A stretch of 64,000 nt of DNA from Natrinema caseinilyticum (GCF_024227435.1 NZ_CP100445.1:62001-126000), one strand, 5' to 3'. Shown: positions 1-9,217, counted from the stretch's first letter. The notes: generated by a model not told the origin, from the letters alone. Numbers and translations are program-made.

Positions 1-1982
1 CCCACGCGGTCGTCTACGCGTTCTCCCTCGGACTCGAAGACCAGTACGAACTCGATCCAGGGGGCGAGCCGCTGTCGCTGTCGCCCGGCGAGTACGTCGT
101 CGACGTCGATACCGATATCAAGGCCTACCTTCGATTTTCGGGCGCTGCGACGATCGAGAAGACGGACGATTACGAGGAGGTCGTCGTTTCCTTTCCGAAC
201 CAGACCCGCGTCATCCTCGGCGTCCGCTGTCGGCACGAATTCCCGGCCGGAACCATCACCGTCCCCGACCGTCCGTCGGCGATAGCCGAGGCTATTACCC
301 ACATGGCCGCCTCACACAAGACGGACACCCCCAACCGCTCGTACCCCACGCTTCGGGGCCACCCGTCGCTTCTCGAACACGGCGACGAACTCGAAATTTC
401 GGACTGCATCAAAGCGGACACTCCCGACCACGGCCTCGAGTTGGTCGTCCCGTCGGACTACGAATCCTTGTTCGTGACCGCACCGCTTGCGTACTACCTC
501 CAGGCGACCGTGCGGACGACCGACGACGTCTCCGCAGACCGAGCCGGCTCGACGACCGATCGGCCGCGACTTCGACTTCCCGATCACGCGATCGAGAAGG
601 TACTCTCGCCGATGCCAGACCTGGAACGCGACGTCGAACAGCTGCTTCGGAAAACGTTCTTCCTCGACTGTCTCGTCCGCAACGCCGGGCCGTACGGGAC
701 GCGTCTGTCGGAGCTCAGCCTCCTCGACGCCCTCGAACTCGACGCCGACGCACTCTACGAAGCCAGTCCCCAGGATAGGCTCGCAACGTACCTCGAGGTC
801 CCGTACGCGGCGATCAAACACCGCCTCCCGGACTGGCACCTCTCGACGTACGTGACGCCGGCGTACGACAGCATCGAAACGCTCCCGTTCCTGCTCGACC
901 GATTGAGCATGGTCTATACGCCCCGCACGTCCAAACTCGAGGGGAAAGAACTGGTCGAGCGCTCGCTCGAAGACTTCTATCGAGGTCCCGGTTCCGTTTC
1001 GAGGGGCGGGACCGAGTCGCATCCCGACGCGGGGAGAGCCACGGGCCAGGTCGCTTCGGTAGACATCGTCAAACCGGAGCTTCGAAGCGGGCGCACTCAC
1101 GGGTGGCTCGCCGACGACGTTCCGATCGACGTCTTCAAATCCGCCCCAGAGGCCTACCACAATCGCCTCGATTTCCTCGAGCAGTCGAGCGATTCGACCT
1201 CGATCTGCGTCGTGCTCAACGATCCGGAGATGGCCGGCGAACACGATTACGTCGCCGGCATCTATCGACGGCGCTCGGAAGAACTGTCGATCGACGTTAC
1301 CGTCGAGGAATCGCTCGGCACGGCGGCGCTCGCTCGCGTCTTCGAAGCCGATCACGACTTCGTCCACTATATCGGCCACTGCGAGACCGGCGGGCTGTGT
1401 TGCCCCGACGGGACGCTCTCGGCCTCGAGCCTCGATCGATGTAACGCCCAGACGTTCTTCCTGAACGCCTGTGGCTCCTTTTACGAGGGAAAGAAGCTGA
1501 TCGAAAAGGGGAGCGTCGCGGGCGCGGTTACGTTCACGAAGGTCCTGAACGATCACGCGATCAAAGTCGGGTCCACGTTCGCCAAATTGCTGGTCCACGG
1601 GTTCAGTATCGAACGCGCCATGGGCCTCGCGCGCAGGCGAATCATGATGGGTAAGGACTACGCCGTCGTCGGTGACGGGACTCACTCCCTCACCCAGGGG
1701 AAAAGCCGTCTCCCGACGACGGCGACCCTCGAGGAACTCGATACCGCCGCCGATGGACGGCGGTACCTGCTTACCTTCGACTGTTACTCGACGCGAGTGA
1801 CCGGCTCGTATTACTTCCCACATACCGCAACGAACGAATACGCCTATCTCTGTGGCAACGAATCCAGCTTCACGCTGACCGAGTCGGAACTCGTCACGAT
1901 GCTCAAAGAAACGGAAGCATCGGTAATTTACGACGGGGACATTTACTGGTCGAAGGAACTGTGGCCTCGATTCGATCGATAA
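1..1982 (+). CDS. CHAT-domain (caspase-like) protein, 5' end outside window
   Basis: The reading frame is open from base 3, so about 659 residues are visible and the true start lies upstream; the first internal Met (303) is not the start. The C-terminal third looks like a CHAT domain (caspase-like cysteine peptidase fold). It has a His motif YIGHCE (His codon 1377-1379) and, about 30 residues later, FFLNACGS (Cys codon 1470-1472), the usual His/Cys dyad order, followed by a hydrophobic strand and a GxAxxxAR-like helix typical of CHAT C termini. The N-terminal two thirds match nothing I recognise. CHAT proteins are often associated with regulated proteolysis or defence, but no partner gene is visible downstream. 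The domain call is fairly confident; the role is unknown. Confidence 0.7.
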   Translation, partial: HAVVYAFSLGLEDQYELDPGGEPLSLSPGEYVVDVDTDIKAYLRFSGAATIEKTDDYEEVVVSFPNQTRVILGVRCRHEFPAGTITVPDRPSAIAEAITHMAASHKTDTPNRSYPTLRGHPSLLEHGDELEISDCIKADTPDHGLELVVPSDYESLFVTAPLAYYLQATVRTTDDVSADRAGSTTDRPRLRLPDHAIEKVLSPMPDLERDVEQLLRKTFFLDCLVRNAGPYGTRLSELSLLDALELDADALYEASPQDRLATYLEVPYAAIKHRLPDWHLSTYVTPAYDSIETLPFLLDRLSMVYTPRTSKLEGKELVERSLEDFYRGPGSVSRGGTESHPDAGRATGQVASVDIVKPELRSGRTHGWLADDVPIDVFKSAPEAYHNRLDFLEQSSDSTSICVVLNDPEMAGEHDYVAGIYRRRSEELSIDVTVEESLGTAALARVFEADHDFVHYIGHCETGGLCCPDGTLSASSLDRCNAQTFFLNACGSFYEGKKLIEKGSVAGAVTFTKVLNDHAIKVGSTFAKLLVHGFSIERAMGLARRRIMMGKDYAVVGDGTHSLTQGKSRLPTTATLEELDTAADGRRYLLTFDCYSTRVTGSYYFPHTATNEYAYLCGNESSFTLTESELVTMLKETEASVIYDGDIYWSKELWPRFDR

Positions 1983-2472
1983 TCCAATTCAGGGTCCACC
2001 GTAGGTACTAACCCGCTTTGCTCGTGCCGCAAATCGTCCTGACTGACGCTTGGCTGCTGTTTCACTTCGTCTGATAGTAGCGACGCTGCGAACTGGCCAC
2101 CATAGTTGATTGTGTCGAACACCCATACGATGTTGTAATAACACGTCACCAGTATATAGTTGTTGTCGACACTACAGCTCCGCCAGATCCCGGCCCTCGG
2201 GGCGGTTGAACTTCGTTTGAGGGAGAAGCAGTTTCTTGAATGAACCAGGTTCGAATATCCATCGGTTTGTTGCGATGGACGCGACCGATCGGTCTCGAGA
2301 CCGAATCAATTTTCGAATGCCGCTCGCGCGTATGTAAGACATGCTGATATTTCGTCGGCGAACTAACGGATTATGGGACAAAAATCACCGGTTCAACCGC
2401 TGGACGAGAAGTTCTGCCGTGCAAACGGCCACCAAAATTAAGTATAATGGCCTCTATTACTTCTGTATACGC
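1983..2472. other. Gene-poor interval between CHAT gene and regulator
   Basis: About 490 bp with no supported gene. Two short minus-strand frames (1943-2149 and 2172-2381) lack a recognisable family and the acidic bias of the neighbours. The part around 2100-2170 is AT-richer than its surroundings. It could hold decayed mobile-element sequence, but I recognise no transposase motif or terminal repeat. The 3' end carries the promoter of the regulator gene. Confidence 0.4.
2438..2448 (+). promoter_or_regulatory. TATA-like box of the TbsP-like gene
   Basis: TTAAGTATAAT sits about 30 nt before the ATG at 2473. That is the spacing expected for a haloarchaeal promoter with a leaderless or near-leaderless mRNA, and it supports the start choice. 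Confidence 0.55.
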
Positions 2473-3291
2473 ATGGCTTCGAATTTACTCAATCACCAGA
2501 TTGACGATATACTCGAGTCGGTTCTCGAGGATGCAAGTGGAGACATTTACATGATCAATCCCTCGCAGGATGCAATCGAGGAGTTTATCGCCGTCGCGAC
2601 GGGATTCGACGGCGACCTGCCGTCGGTACACATGCTCGCCGACGAGCGGACGCTGAAAGACGTCATGGACGACTTCATCGTCGCGTCGAACGCGGCGGAC
2701 CTCATCAGCGAGGGCGCACTCGTGCTCCGGACGCTCGCCGAGGCACCGGAGAACTCGCTGCTCGTCACCGACGACCGCGTCGTCGCTGTCGTTCACGCCG
2801 ATGACCGTGTCGGAGGGCTCATCACCGACGACGCCAGCTTCGTCGAGGACACCTACGACACCTACGCAGCTCGATGGGGGGACGCCAAAACGTTCAACCT
2901 CCGGACACCGCCGATCACGGACGTCCGGGAGACGCTGTCAGAGGAAATCAGTCCCTCGGCGGAAGCGGACTTCGCCGCCATCCTCGATTCCCTCGAGACC
3001 GCCAGAGGCGACGGCGACGGACTCGACGAGGTCACCATTTCACTGCTCGTCGCGGCCAAGAACGAGGCGCTGTTGTACGACATCAGCAAGTGGGGAGAGG
3101 ACGTCGGAATCGCGTCCAAAGCAACGTTCTCCCGAACGAAGACGAAACTCGAGGACATGGGCCTCATCGACACCGAGAAGGTCCCGATCGACGTCGGACG
3201 TCCGCGCCTCCGCCTGAAAATCGGCGACGACCGATTGAGCGAGGCCGACAACGGCCAACTCGCGACCGTCGCACAGAGCATCCTCAACTAA
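2473..3291 (+). CDS. TbsP-like (DUF5821) transcriptional regulator
   Basis: A 272-residue acidic protein. The N terminus (MASNLLNHQIDDIL) and C-terminal winged-helix-like segment (about residues 195-260, with ISKWGEDVGIASKATFSRTK followed by GRPRLRLKI) match the haloarchaeal DUF5821 family as I recall it. Its Haloferax member TbsP acts with TrmB in control of central carbon metabolism genes. The middle region (DRVVAVVHADDRVGGL) resembles a ligand-sensing or oligomerisation domain. The frame stays open upstream to 2341, but the start at 2473 is preferred because of promoter spacing and the family-like N terminus. It is a single-gene unit. Family assignment is fairly confident; the regulatory targets here are unknown. 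Confidence 0.75.
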   Translation: MASNLLNHQIDDILESVLEDASGDIYMINPSQDAIEEFIAVATGFDGDLPSVHMLADERTLKDVMDDFIVASNAADLISEGALVLRTLAEAPENSLLVTDDRVVAVVHADDRVGGLITDDASFVEDTYDTYAARWGDAKTFNLRTPPITDVRETLSEEISPSAEADFAAILDSLETARGDGDGLDEVTISLLVAAKNEALLYDISKWGEDVGIASKATFSRTKTKLEDMGLIDTEKVPIDVGRPRLRLKIGDDRLSEADNGQLATVAQSILN

Positions 3292-3612
3292 CGACGACGA
3301 ACCGGCACGCCGAGGGCGGCTTTGCCGGCCGCTGGCAGTCGCATCGAAATCACGTGACGCGCCGTTGGACAGACCGGTTCCGATGGCTCCACTTGCAGTC
3401 GGCGCTGCGCGCCGACGACCTCGCCGGACCGGCGATCCCGTTCCGGCACGATCGTAAGCACCCCTCCTCCAGTTCTTTCACCTCGCTTCGACGCACGGTG
3501 TCGCGTTTTCGGTCGCTCGGTCACCGTCTGGTCTCGGTTCCGCGTTCGGCTCGAGTGGTTTCGACTCGGTCCAGGCGCAAACCCCAAGTCACCGTCGCGA
3601 GACGATTCGAGT
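3292..3612. other. Intergenic region before rnp3
   Basis: About 320 bp of GC-rich sequence. Long frames cross it, but they are Arg/Pro-rich and not haloarchaeal in composition. I see no gene, RNA or clear TATA box here; the rnp3 promoter must lie in it. Confidence 0.4.
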
Positions 3613-4317
3613 ATGTACGAGGCCGTCCACGCCCGACCCGATGGACAGAGTTCGGTCGCCAGCGTCGCGAAAACGGCGGTCGAGTACGGGTTCGAGGGCG
3701 TGGTCGTACGCAACCACTCGGACGCGCGAGCGGACTACGACGCCGCCCGAATCGCCGACGAATACGGGATCGACGTGGTCGAGGGCGTCGAAATTCGGAC
3801 AGACGATCGACAGCAGGCGAGCGGAGCCGTCGGGAACTACCGGACGTCCGAAACGATCGTGGGAATCCACGGCGGGACGAACGCCATGAATCGATTTGCC
3901 GTCGAACAGCCGAAAGTCGACGTGCTCGCACATCCGATGGCCGGCGATGGCGATATCAACCACGTGCTGGTGAAAGCCGCCATCGAAAACGGGGTCCGGA
4001 TCGAGTTCGCCCTCGGTGGCGTCCTCCGGGAGAGCGGCGGTCGACGAGTCCGCATCATCCAGTCGTTACGGAAATTACGGGAGATCGTCGACCACTTCGA
4101 TGCGCCGTACGTCGTCAGCGCGGATCCGAGTTCGCACCTCGAGATTCGGGCCCCTCGGGAACTGAAGGCGGTGGGTTCGGAGGTCGGGTTCACGGACCGG
4201 TTCATTGAGGAGGGGCTCGCGGAGTGGGGCCGCATCGCCGAACGCAATCGCCACGTCCAGTCCGAGTCGTTCATTGAGCCGGGGGTCGAACGGGGACGGT
4301 ATGAAAAAGAGCCGTGA
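3613..4317 (+). CDS. rnp3: Ribonuclease P protein component 3 (Rpp30 family)
   Basis: A 234-residue TIM-barrel-type protein subunit of archaeal RNase P, which removes tRNA 5' leaders together with the RNase P RNA and the other protein subunits. Family signatures are the start MYEAVHARPDG, the strand-loop VVVRNHSD, VVEGVEI and the late segment YVVSADPSSHLEIRAPRELKAVG. It opens a tight operon: the methyltransferase start lies inside its 3' end (17-bp overlap), and rnp2, encoding another RNase P subunit that pairs with Rpp30, follows. Length is normal and no lesion is seen. Confidence 0.92.
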   Translation: MYEAVHARPDGQSSVASVAKTAVEYGFEGVVVRNHSDARADYDAARIADEYGIDVVEGVEIRTDDRQQASGAVGNYRTSETIVGIHGGTNAMNRFAVEQPKVDVLAHPMAGDGDINHVLVKAAIENGVRIEFALGGVLRESGGRRVRIIQSLRKLREIVDHFDAPYVVSADPSSHLEIRAPRELKAVGSEVGFTDRFIEEGLAEWGRIAERNRHVQSESFIEPGVERGRYEKEP

Positions 4318-4930
4318 GGATCACGCGGCCCGGTTCGACGAGGAAGCCGATCGATACGACGAGTCGAAATCGGACGAGTACCGCACCTGCGTGGATCTCG
4401 TCGTCGAACACGCCGCCCCCGAACCCGACGACGTCGTGTTGGATCTCGGCACCGGAACGGGAGCCATCGCAATCCCGCTCGCCGCCGACGCGGCCCGTGT
4501 CGTCGGTCGCGATATCAGCGCGGGCATGCTCGCGGAAGCCGAACGAAAGGCCGAGGAGGACGGCCTCGAGTCCCTCGAGTTCGGAACCGGGACGTTTCGT
4601 GAACCGAACTACGAGGGGCAGGTCGATATCGTGACCTCGAACTTCGCCCTGCATCACCTCTCGGACGAGGAAAAACGCGAGGCGATCGCGGTCATCGCCG
4701 ACCACGAGCCGCGGAAATTCGTCCTCGGGGACGTGATGTTCTTCGGCGATCCGGACCCCGACGAACCGTTCTACTCGCCCGAGGTTGACGATCCGGCGAC
4801 GGTCGGAGTGCTCGCCGACGCGTTTACCGACGCGGGGTTCTCGCTTTCGGCCGTCGAGCGAGTCCACGATCAGGTCGGCGTGCTGGTCGCAGAGCGCGGT
4901 CACACGACAGCCGGCGACGGAGCGGAGTAA
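4301..4930 (+). CDS. Class I SAM-dependent methyltransferase between rnp3 and rnp2
   Basis: A 209-residue Rossmann-fold methyltransferase. Motif I is VLDLGTGTGAIAIPLA (about residues 46-61) followed by the acidic strand VVGRDIS, and motif IV is VTSNFALHHLSDEEK. The ATG at 4301 is chosen because it overlaps the end of rnp3 and begins the family-like MKKSREDHAARFDEEADRYD; an in-frame upstream start at 4205 would lie deep inside rnp3. The substrate is unknown. Co-transcription with two RNase P proteins suggests, as inference only, an RNA or translation-related target. Confidence 0.85.
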   Translation: MKKSREDHAARFDEEADRYDESKSDEYRTCVDLVVEHAAPEPDDVVLDLGTGTGAIAIPLAADAARVVGRDISAGMLAEAERKAEEDGLESLEFGTGTFREPNYEGQVDIVTSNFALHHLSDEEKREAIAVIADHEPRKFVLGDVMFFGDPDPDEPFYSPEVDDPATVGVLADAFTDAGFSLSAVERVHDQVGVLVAERGHTTAGDGAE

Positions 4931-4933
4931 GGC

Positions 4934-5281
4934 ATGAAACACCTTCCGAAACACCTCCGCCCGCGGTGGCGGTATCTCGCCGTTTCGCTCGAGACGCGGC
5001 CGGACGACCGGATCGGTCGGCGCTCGTTCCAGCGTGAGCTGTGGTACGCGGGCCAGAACCTGCTGGGCGATCCGGGTAGTGCCGACGCGGATCTGACCGT
5101 CGTACGGTTCTCTTTCGGCGACGGAACCGGCCAGGCGATCGTCAGGGCCCGTCGCGGTGAGACCGATCCCGCTCGCGCGGCACTGGCCTGTATCGACGAA
5201 ATCGACGGCGCTCCCGTCGGGATCGTGGTCCGCGGAATCAGCGGCACGATCCGCGCCGCCGACGAAAAATATCTGGAGTGA
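4934..5281 (+). CDS. rnp2: Ribonuclease P protein component 2 (Pop5 family)
   Basis: A 115-residue Pop5 homologue that forms the catalytic-core protein pair with Rpp30 in archaeal RNase P. Recognised by MKHLPKHLRPRWRYLAVSLE, the ELWYAGQNLLGDPG helix and GIVVRGISGTIRAADEKYL. It starts 3 nt after the methyltransferase stop, so it belongs to the rnp3 operon. The normal haloarchaeal neighbour psmA follows about 217 bp downstream. Confidence 0.92.
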   Translation: MKHLPKHLRPRWRYLAVSLETRPDDRIGRRSFQRELWYAGQNLLGDPGSADADLTVVRFSFGDGTGQAIVRARRGETDPARAALACIDEIDGAPVGIVVRGISGTIRAADEKYLE

Positions 5282-5498
5282 CCGGCGTCCGATCGCCGGG
5301 CCACTCGCGTCCGGTCCTGGCCTCCTTCACCGCGGTAAGAAAACTATTTAGGACGCCGCGGGCAAGATTCCGAACAGAGAAACGTCGTGTTCGCGAGCGC
5401 GGAGCGAGTGGCCGTCCGTCGGGATTGCGGTGGCGACGTGCGACTCGATGAGGCGTTCACGGGCGCGACAGACCTCGATTACAATTTAGCGTGAAACT

Positions 5499-6252
5499 AT
5501 GCAGGGACAAGCCCAACAGCAGGCGTACGACCGTGGCATCACGATCTTCTCGCCCGACGGCCGACTCTACCAGGTCGAGTACGCTCGCGAGGCGGTCAAG
5601 CGAGGAACAGCCAGTATCGGTGTTCGAACGAACGACGGCGTCGTTCTCGCCGTCGACAAACGGGTTCCCTCACCGCTGCTCGAGGACTCGAGCGTCGAGA
5701 AGATCCACAAAGCCGACGACCACGTCGGTATCGCGAGCGCGGGCCACGTCGCCGACGCTCGCCAACTGATCGACTTTGCGCGCCGCCAGACGCAGGTCAA
5801 CCAACTGCGCTACGGCGAGCCGATCGGCGTCGAGACGCTGACCAAGGAAGTCACCGACCACATCCAGCAGTACACCCAGGTCGGCGGTGCCCGTCGGGGT
5901 TGCACTGATCGTCGGCGGCATCGACAACGGCGAACCGCGACTCTTCGAGACGGACCCCTCCGGGACGCCCTACGAGTGGAAGGCACTGGCCGTCGGTGCC
6001 GATCGGGGCGAACTCCAGAACTATCTCGAGGAGAACTACGACGACGAGGCCGACCTCGACGGCGGCATCGCGCTCGCACTCGATGCGCTCGCATCGGTCA
6101 ACGACGGCTCTCTGCTTCCCAGCGAAGTGGGACTGGCGACTGTCGACGTGGAAACCGAGTCCTTCGACATGTTCGACCACGATCGAATCGAGGAGTACCT
6201 AGAGGAGAACGACCTTCTCGATACGGGCGAGGACGACGAAGCCGACGAGTAA
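5499..6252 (+). pseudogene. psmA: 20S proteasome alpha subunit, frameshifted near 5893
   Basis: Two reading frames together encode one proteasome alpha subunit, the outer-ring protein that gates the 20S chamber. The first frame (5499 to about 5894) gives [20 protein letters not shown] through [12 protein letters not shown]. The second (about 5893-6252) gives [20 protein letters not shown] through to the acidic C terminus. The expected joining sequence is GGARPFGVAL; here Pro-Phe and one further base are missing, i.e. a net loss of about 5 nt where short CGTC/CGTTC-like repeats would favour slippage. As written, translation runs out of frame to 6377 as an Arg-rich tail. Both halves stay well conserved and acidic, so the lesion is recent or an assembly error. 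Haloarchaea usually have a second alpha subunit (psmA2), which could compensate. Confidence 0.88.
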
Positions 6253-6411
6253 TCGAGACGCAGCCGCGGAAACGCGTTTTCGAGACCGCAACCGCTCGAG
6301 CGGCCGGTCCGCCCGTCGGAACGAGGTCGGTGTCCGGACGACGGACGACGGCGTTCGGGTACGGCCGGCGGCTGTGAGTTACCGGACTCGGCGTCACGTC
6401 GGGAAACACTC

Positions 6412-6419
6412 TTTAAATT
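6412..6419 (+). promoter_or_regulatory. TATA-like box of the SBDS gene
   Basis: TTTAAATT lies about 24 nt before the ATG at 6439, supporting that start over the in-frame TTG at 6418 and implying a nearly leaderless transcript. Confidence 0.5.
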
Positions 6420-6438
6420 GGCGGGGGAATCGTGTGGT

Positions 6439-7164
6439 ATGATTTCGCTCGACGAGGCGGTGACGGCGCGGCTCGAGTCACACGGGGCGCGTTTCGAGGT
6501 GCTTGTCGATCCGGACGCAGCGCTGGCGATCAAACGCGACGAGTTCGAGGGTGACCTCGAGGACGTGATCGCCGCCGAGGACGTCTTCGAGGACGCGTCT
6601 CGAGGGGACCGGCCGGCGGAGGACGACCTCGAAACGGTCTTCGAGACGACGGATCCGCTCGAGATCATCCCCGCGGTGATCAAGCGAGGCGAGATTCAGA
6701 TTACGGCCGACCAGCGCCGTGAGATGCAAGAACAAAAGCGCAAGCAGCTGATCGATACCATCACGCGAAACGCGGTCAATCCGCAGATGGACAACGCACC
6801 GCATCCGCCCGAACGGATCGAGAACGCGCTCGAGGAAGCCGGCTTTACCGTCGATCCGATGGAGCCGGTCCAACAGCAGGTCGACGACGCTCTGGACGCG
6901 CTCCGCCCGGTGATCCCGATCAGGTTCGAGGAGATCACCGTCGCCGTCCAGGTACCGGCCGAATACGCAGGCAGCGCCCAGGCACAGATTCGCCAGTTCG
7001 GCGATCTAGAGCGCGAGGAGTGGCAAAACGACGGATCGTGGATCGGGGTCCTCACGTTCCCCGCGGGGTTGCAAAACGAGTTCTACGACGTCGTCAACGA
7101 ACACACGAGCGGCGAAGCCGAGACGGAGATCATCAAGGACAAAGACGATCTGAAGACGCGGTGA
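6439..7164 (+). CDS. Ribosome maturation protein SBDS homologue
   Basis: A 241-residue protein of the SBDS/Sdo1 family, which works with EF-2-like GTPases in release of aIF6 from the large ribosomal subunit. The N-terminal FYSH domain holds the characteristic LEVLVDPDAAL-like segment, EDVFEDASRG and the helix QRREMQEQKRKQLIDTITRN. The middle domain has NPQMDNAPHPPERIENALEE, and the C-terminal ferredoxin-like domain begins near VIPIRFEE. It lies immediately after psmA, a common haloarchaeal arrangement. Full length; no anomaly. Confidence 0.9.
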   Translation: MISLDEAVTARLESHGARFEVLVDPDAALAIKRDEFEGDLEDVIAAEDVFEDASRGDRPAEDDLETVFETTDPLEIIPAVIKRGEIQITADQRREMQEQKRKQLIDTITRNAVNPQMDNAPHPPERIENALEEAGFTVDPMEPVQQQVDDALDALRPVIPIRFEEITVAVQVPAEYAGSAQAQIRQFGDLEREEWQNDGSWIGVLTFPAGLQNEFYDVVNEHTSGEAETEIIKDKDDLKTR

Positions 7165-7230
7165 TCGATCGATCGCGAAGGCGGCGGCCGAGTCGTCGGT
7201 TTCGGTTTCCCCTCGAGGCCGATCGGTTCG

Positions 7231-7545
7231 TTATCCGCGCTTGAACCCGATCAGGAAGCCTCCGGTAAAGCCCGCACCCATCGACAGCGTCGAGAGGACG
7301 GACTGTATCCAGTGGACGTCGACGTCCTGTGCGCGCGCTTGCGTCTCGAGAAGCCCTGCAGAGAGCCGGCTCCAGTCGACGACGATGATCCCCTGTGACT
7401 CCAGGTAGCGAAAGAACATCAGCTGAACGCCGACGAGGACCGCCACCAGCTTCGCGATCTTCTTCGCGGCGAATCCCATGACTCCGCCGATGGCCGCACC
7501 GCCACCGAACTCGAACCCGAGTACCGCCGGATCGATATCCAACAT
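7231..7545 (-). CDS. FUN14 family membrane protein
   Basis: A 104-residue small membrane protein with Gly-rich helices: FEFGGGAAIGGVMGFAAKKIAKL near residues 10-32 and a C-terminal STLSMGAGFTGGFLIGFKRG segment. This is the layout of the FUN14 family, whose eukaryotic members sit in the mitochondrial outer membrane. Its function in archaea is not established. It is transcribed towards the SBDS gene and divergently from hflX. Confidence 0.8.
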   Translation of the reverse strand: MLDIDPAVLGFEFGGGAAIGGVMGFAAKKIAKLVAVLVGVQLMFFRYLESQGIIVVDWSRLSAGLLETQARAQDVDVHWIQSVLSTLSMGAGFTGGFLIGFKRG

Positions 7546-7915
7546 TATTCACTACGTTTCGATTCGAATCCTATGACTGTTGTGGTCGCGTGAGCGTCGT
7601 GATCAGACGGGCGCGGACGGACTCGGCGGCGCTGGTAGAACAGTCCGCTCTGTGACGGTTCGACCGGTCGGACCCCCTGATCGGACGGTCGAAACGAACA
7701 CGGGATTCAAGACGGTCGGCCGCGTACGAATTGGTATGAGTCACGTGCGTCCAACGGAGGTGTTCGACCGGCATCGTTAATCTCTCCGGGTCCGCGTGGC
7801 GGTGTCCGCTTCGTCCTCGCGGCCGGCGCGTGAACGCGTCGGATCGCGGGACCGACGAGCCGCGGGACGCCGACGCGCGCAGCCGACCGCGCACGGCAGA
7901 CACACTGCTATCTGC
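7546..7915. other. Divergent intergenic region FUN14 / hflX
   Basis: About 370 bp separating divergent starts. It must contain both promoters, but I cannot single out a convincing TATA box for either. A 14-codon frame at 7737-7781 has no supporting evidence. Confidence 0.35.
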
Positions 7916-9217
7916 ATGAACACGATCATCGCCAAACGCGTCGATTCAGGCACGGCAAATACGAGCGAGATTCGCGATCTGGCCCGGGCGGCGGGATACA
8001 CCGTCGTCGGAGAGGTCACGCAGTCGCGACGGGCAGATCCGGCCCTCCAGATCGGCGAGGGAAAAGCCGAGGAACTCGCCGAACTCGTCGCAGAGACCGA
8101 TGCGTCGACGGTCATCTTCGACAACAGGCTGGGTCCCTATCAGACGTACAACCTCGGACGGCTGCTTCCGGACGGCGTCGAGGTCATGGACCGGTTTACG
8201 CTCATCCTCGAGATTTTCGGCCAGCGGGCGCAGACTCGCAAGGCCCAGTTGCAGGTCGAACTGGCGGAACTCCGGTACGAACTTCCGCGGGCGGAGGCGA
8301 AGACGAGCCTCGCCAAGCGCGAGGAACACCCCGGATTCATGGGGCTCGGCGAGTACGACGAGAGCCGCGAGCGGGACATCAAAGACCAGATCAGCCGCAT
8401 CAAGGACGAACTCGATCGAATCGAGCGAACCGAACAGCACCGTCGAGAACGGCGCCGCGACTCGGGGTTCGATCTCGTGGCGCTTGCGGGCTACACGAAC
8501 GCGGGCAAATCGACCCTCCTGCGCCGGCTCGCGTCCGACCTCGAGGTCTCCGAAAACGAGGACCTCCACCCGGACCTGGACGCGACGGCCGAGTCCCAGG
8601 ACAAACTGTTCACCACGCTCGGGACGACGACCCGGCGTGCGGATATCGAACCGCGGGACGTCCTGGTGACCGACACCGTCGGGTTCATCAGCGATCTTCC
8701 CCACTGGCTTGTCGAATCGTTCAAATCGACCCTCGAGTCGGTCTACCGTGCAGACCTGGTCTTGCTCGTGGTCGACGTCAGCGAACCCGTCGACGAAATC
8801 CACGAGAAGCTGGTCACCTGCCACGATACGCTCTACGAGCGAAACGAGGCCCCGATCGTGACCGTGCTGAACAAGATCGATCGGGTGAGCGAGGACGAAC
8901 TGGCCGAAAAGCGCGAGGCCCTGTCGGCGCTCGCACCGAACCCGGTCACCGTCAGCGCGAAAGACGGCACGAACGTGGCGGCGCTCCTTGAGCGGATCGA
9001 CCGTGAGCTCCCGGACTGGGAGCGAGAACGTCTCTTGCTTCCGATGACCGACGACACGATGAGCGTCGTGTCGTGGCTCCACGACAACGCGCACGTCGAG
9101 GACGTGAGCTACGGGGACGAGGACGTCGTCGTCTCGTTCGAGGCTCGCCCTGCAATCGTCTCCCAGGCGCGCTCGCGCGCGAGCGAGTTGCGAACGGCGG
9201 CAGCGGAATCAGCGTGA
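7916..9217 (+). CDS. hflX: GTPase HflX
   Basis: A 433-residue ribosome-associated GTPase. The N-terminal HflX domain (LQIGEGKAEELAELV, then VIFDNRLGPYQTYNL) and central coiled region ending in the RRRRDSGF-type linker precede the G domain: P-loop GYTNAGKSTLL, switch region TLGTTTRRADI, DTVGF and NKID. Homologues split or rescue stalled ribosomes. The ATG at 7916 gives the usual N terminus MNTIIAKRVDSG; the frame is open further upstream but that part is Arg/Pro-rich and unlikely to be translated. Confidence 0.93.
   Translation: MNTIIAKRVDSGTANTSEIRDLARAAGYTVVGEVTQSRRADPALQIGEGKAEELAELVAETDASTVIFDNRLGPYQTYNLGRLLPDGVEVMDRFTLILEIFGQRAQTRKAQLQVELAELRYELPRAEAKTSLAKREEHPGFMGLGEYDESRERDIKDQISRIKDELDRIERTEQHRRERRRDSGFDLVALAGYTNAGKSTLLRRLASDLEVSENEDLHPDLDATAESQDKLFTTLGTTTRRADIEPRDVLVTDTVGFISDLPHWLVESFKSTLESVYRADLVLLVVDVSEPVDEIHEKLVTCHDTLYERNEAPIVTVLNKIDRVSEDELAEKREALSALAPNPVTVSAKDGTNVAALLERIDRELPDWERERLLLPMTDDTMSVVSWLHDNAHVEDVSYGDEDVVVSFEARPAIVSQARSRASELRTAAAESA

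Noticed and set aside
312..1823. Minus-strand 503-codon frame opposite the CHAT gene
   Set aside because: Arg/Val/Glu-rich mirror translation without family resemblance; the plus strand carries the CHAT motifs.
1943..2381. Two short minus-strand frames as transposase remnants
   Set aside because: No catalytic residues, terminal repeats or recognisable transposase segment; kept only as a gene-poor interval.
5880..5900. Programmed ribosomal frameshift in psmA
   Set aside because: Two codons of the expected protein (Pro-Phe) are missing as well, which a slip cannot restore, and no slippery heptamer is visible.
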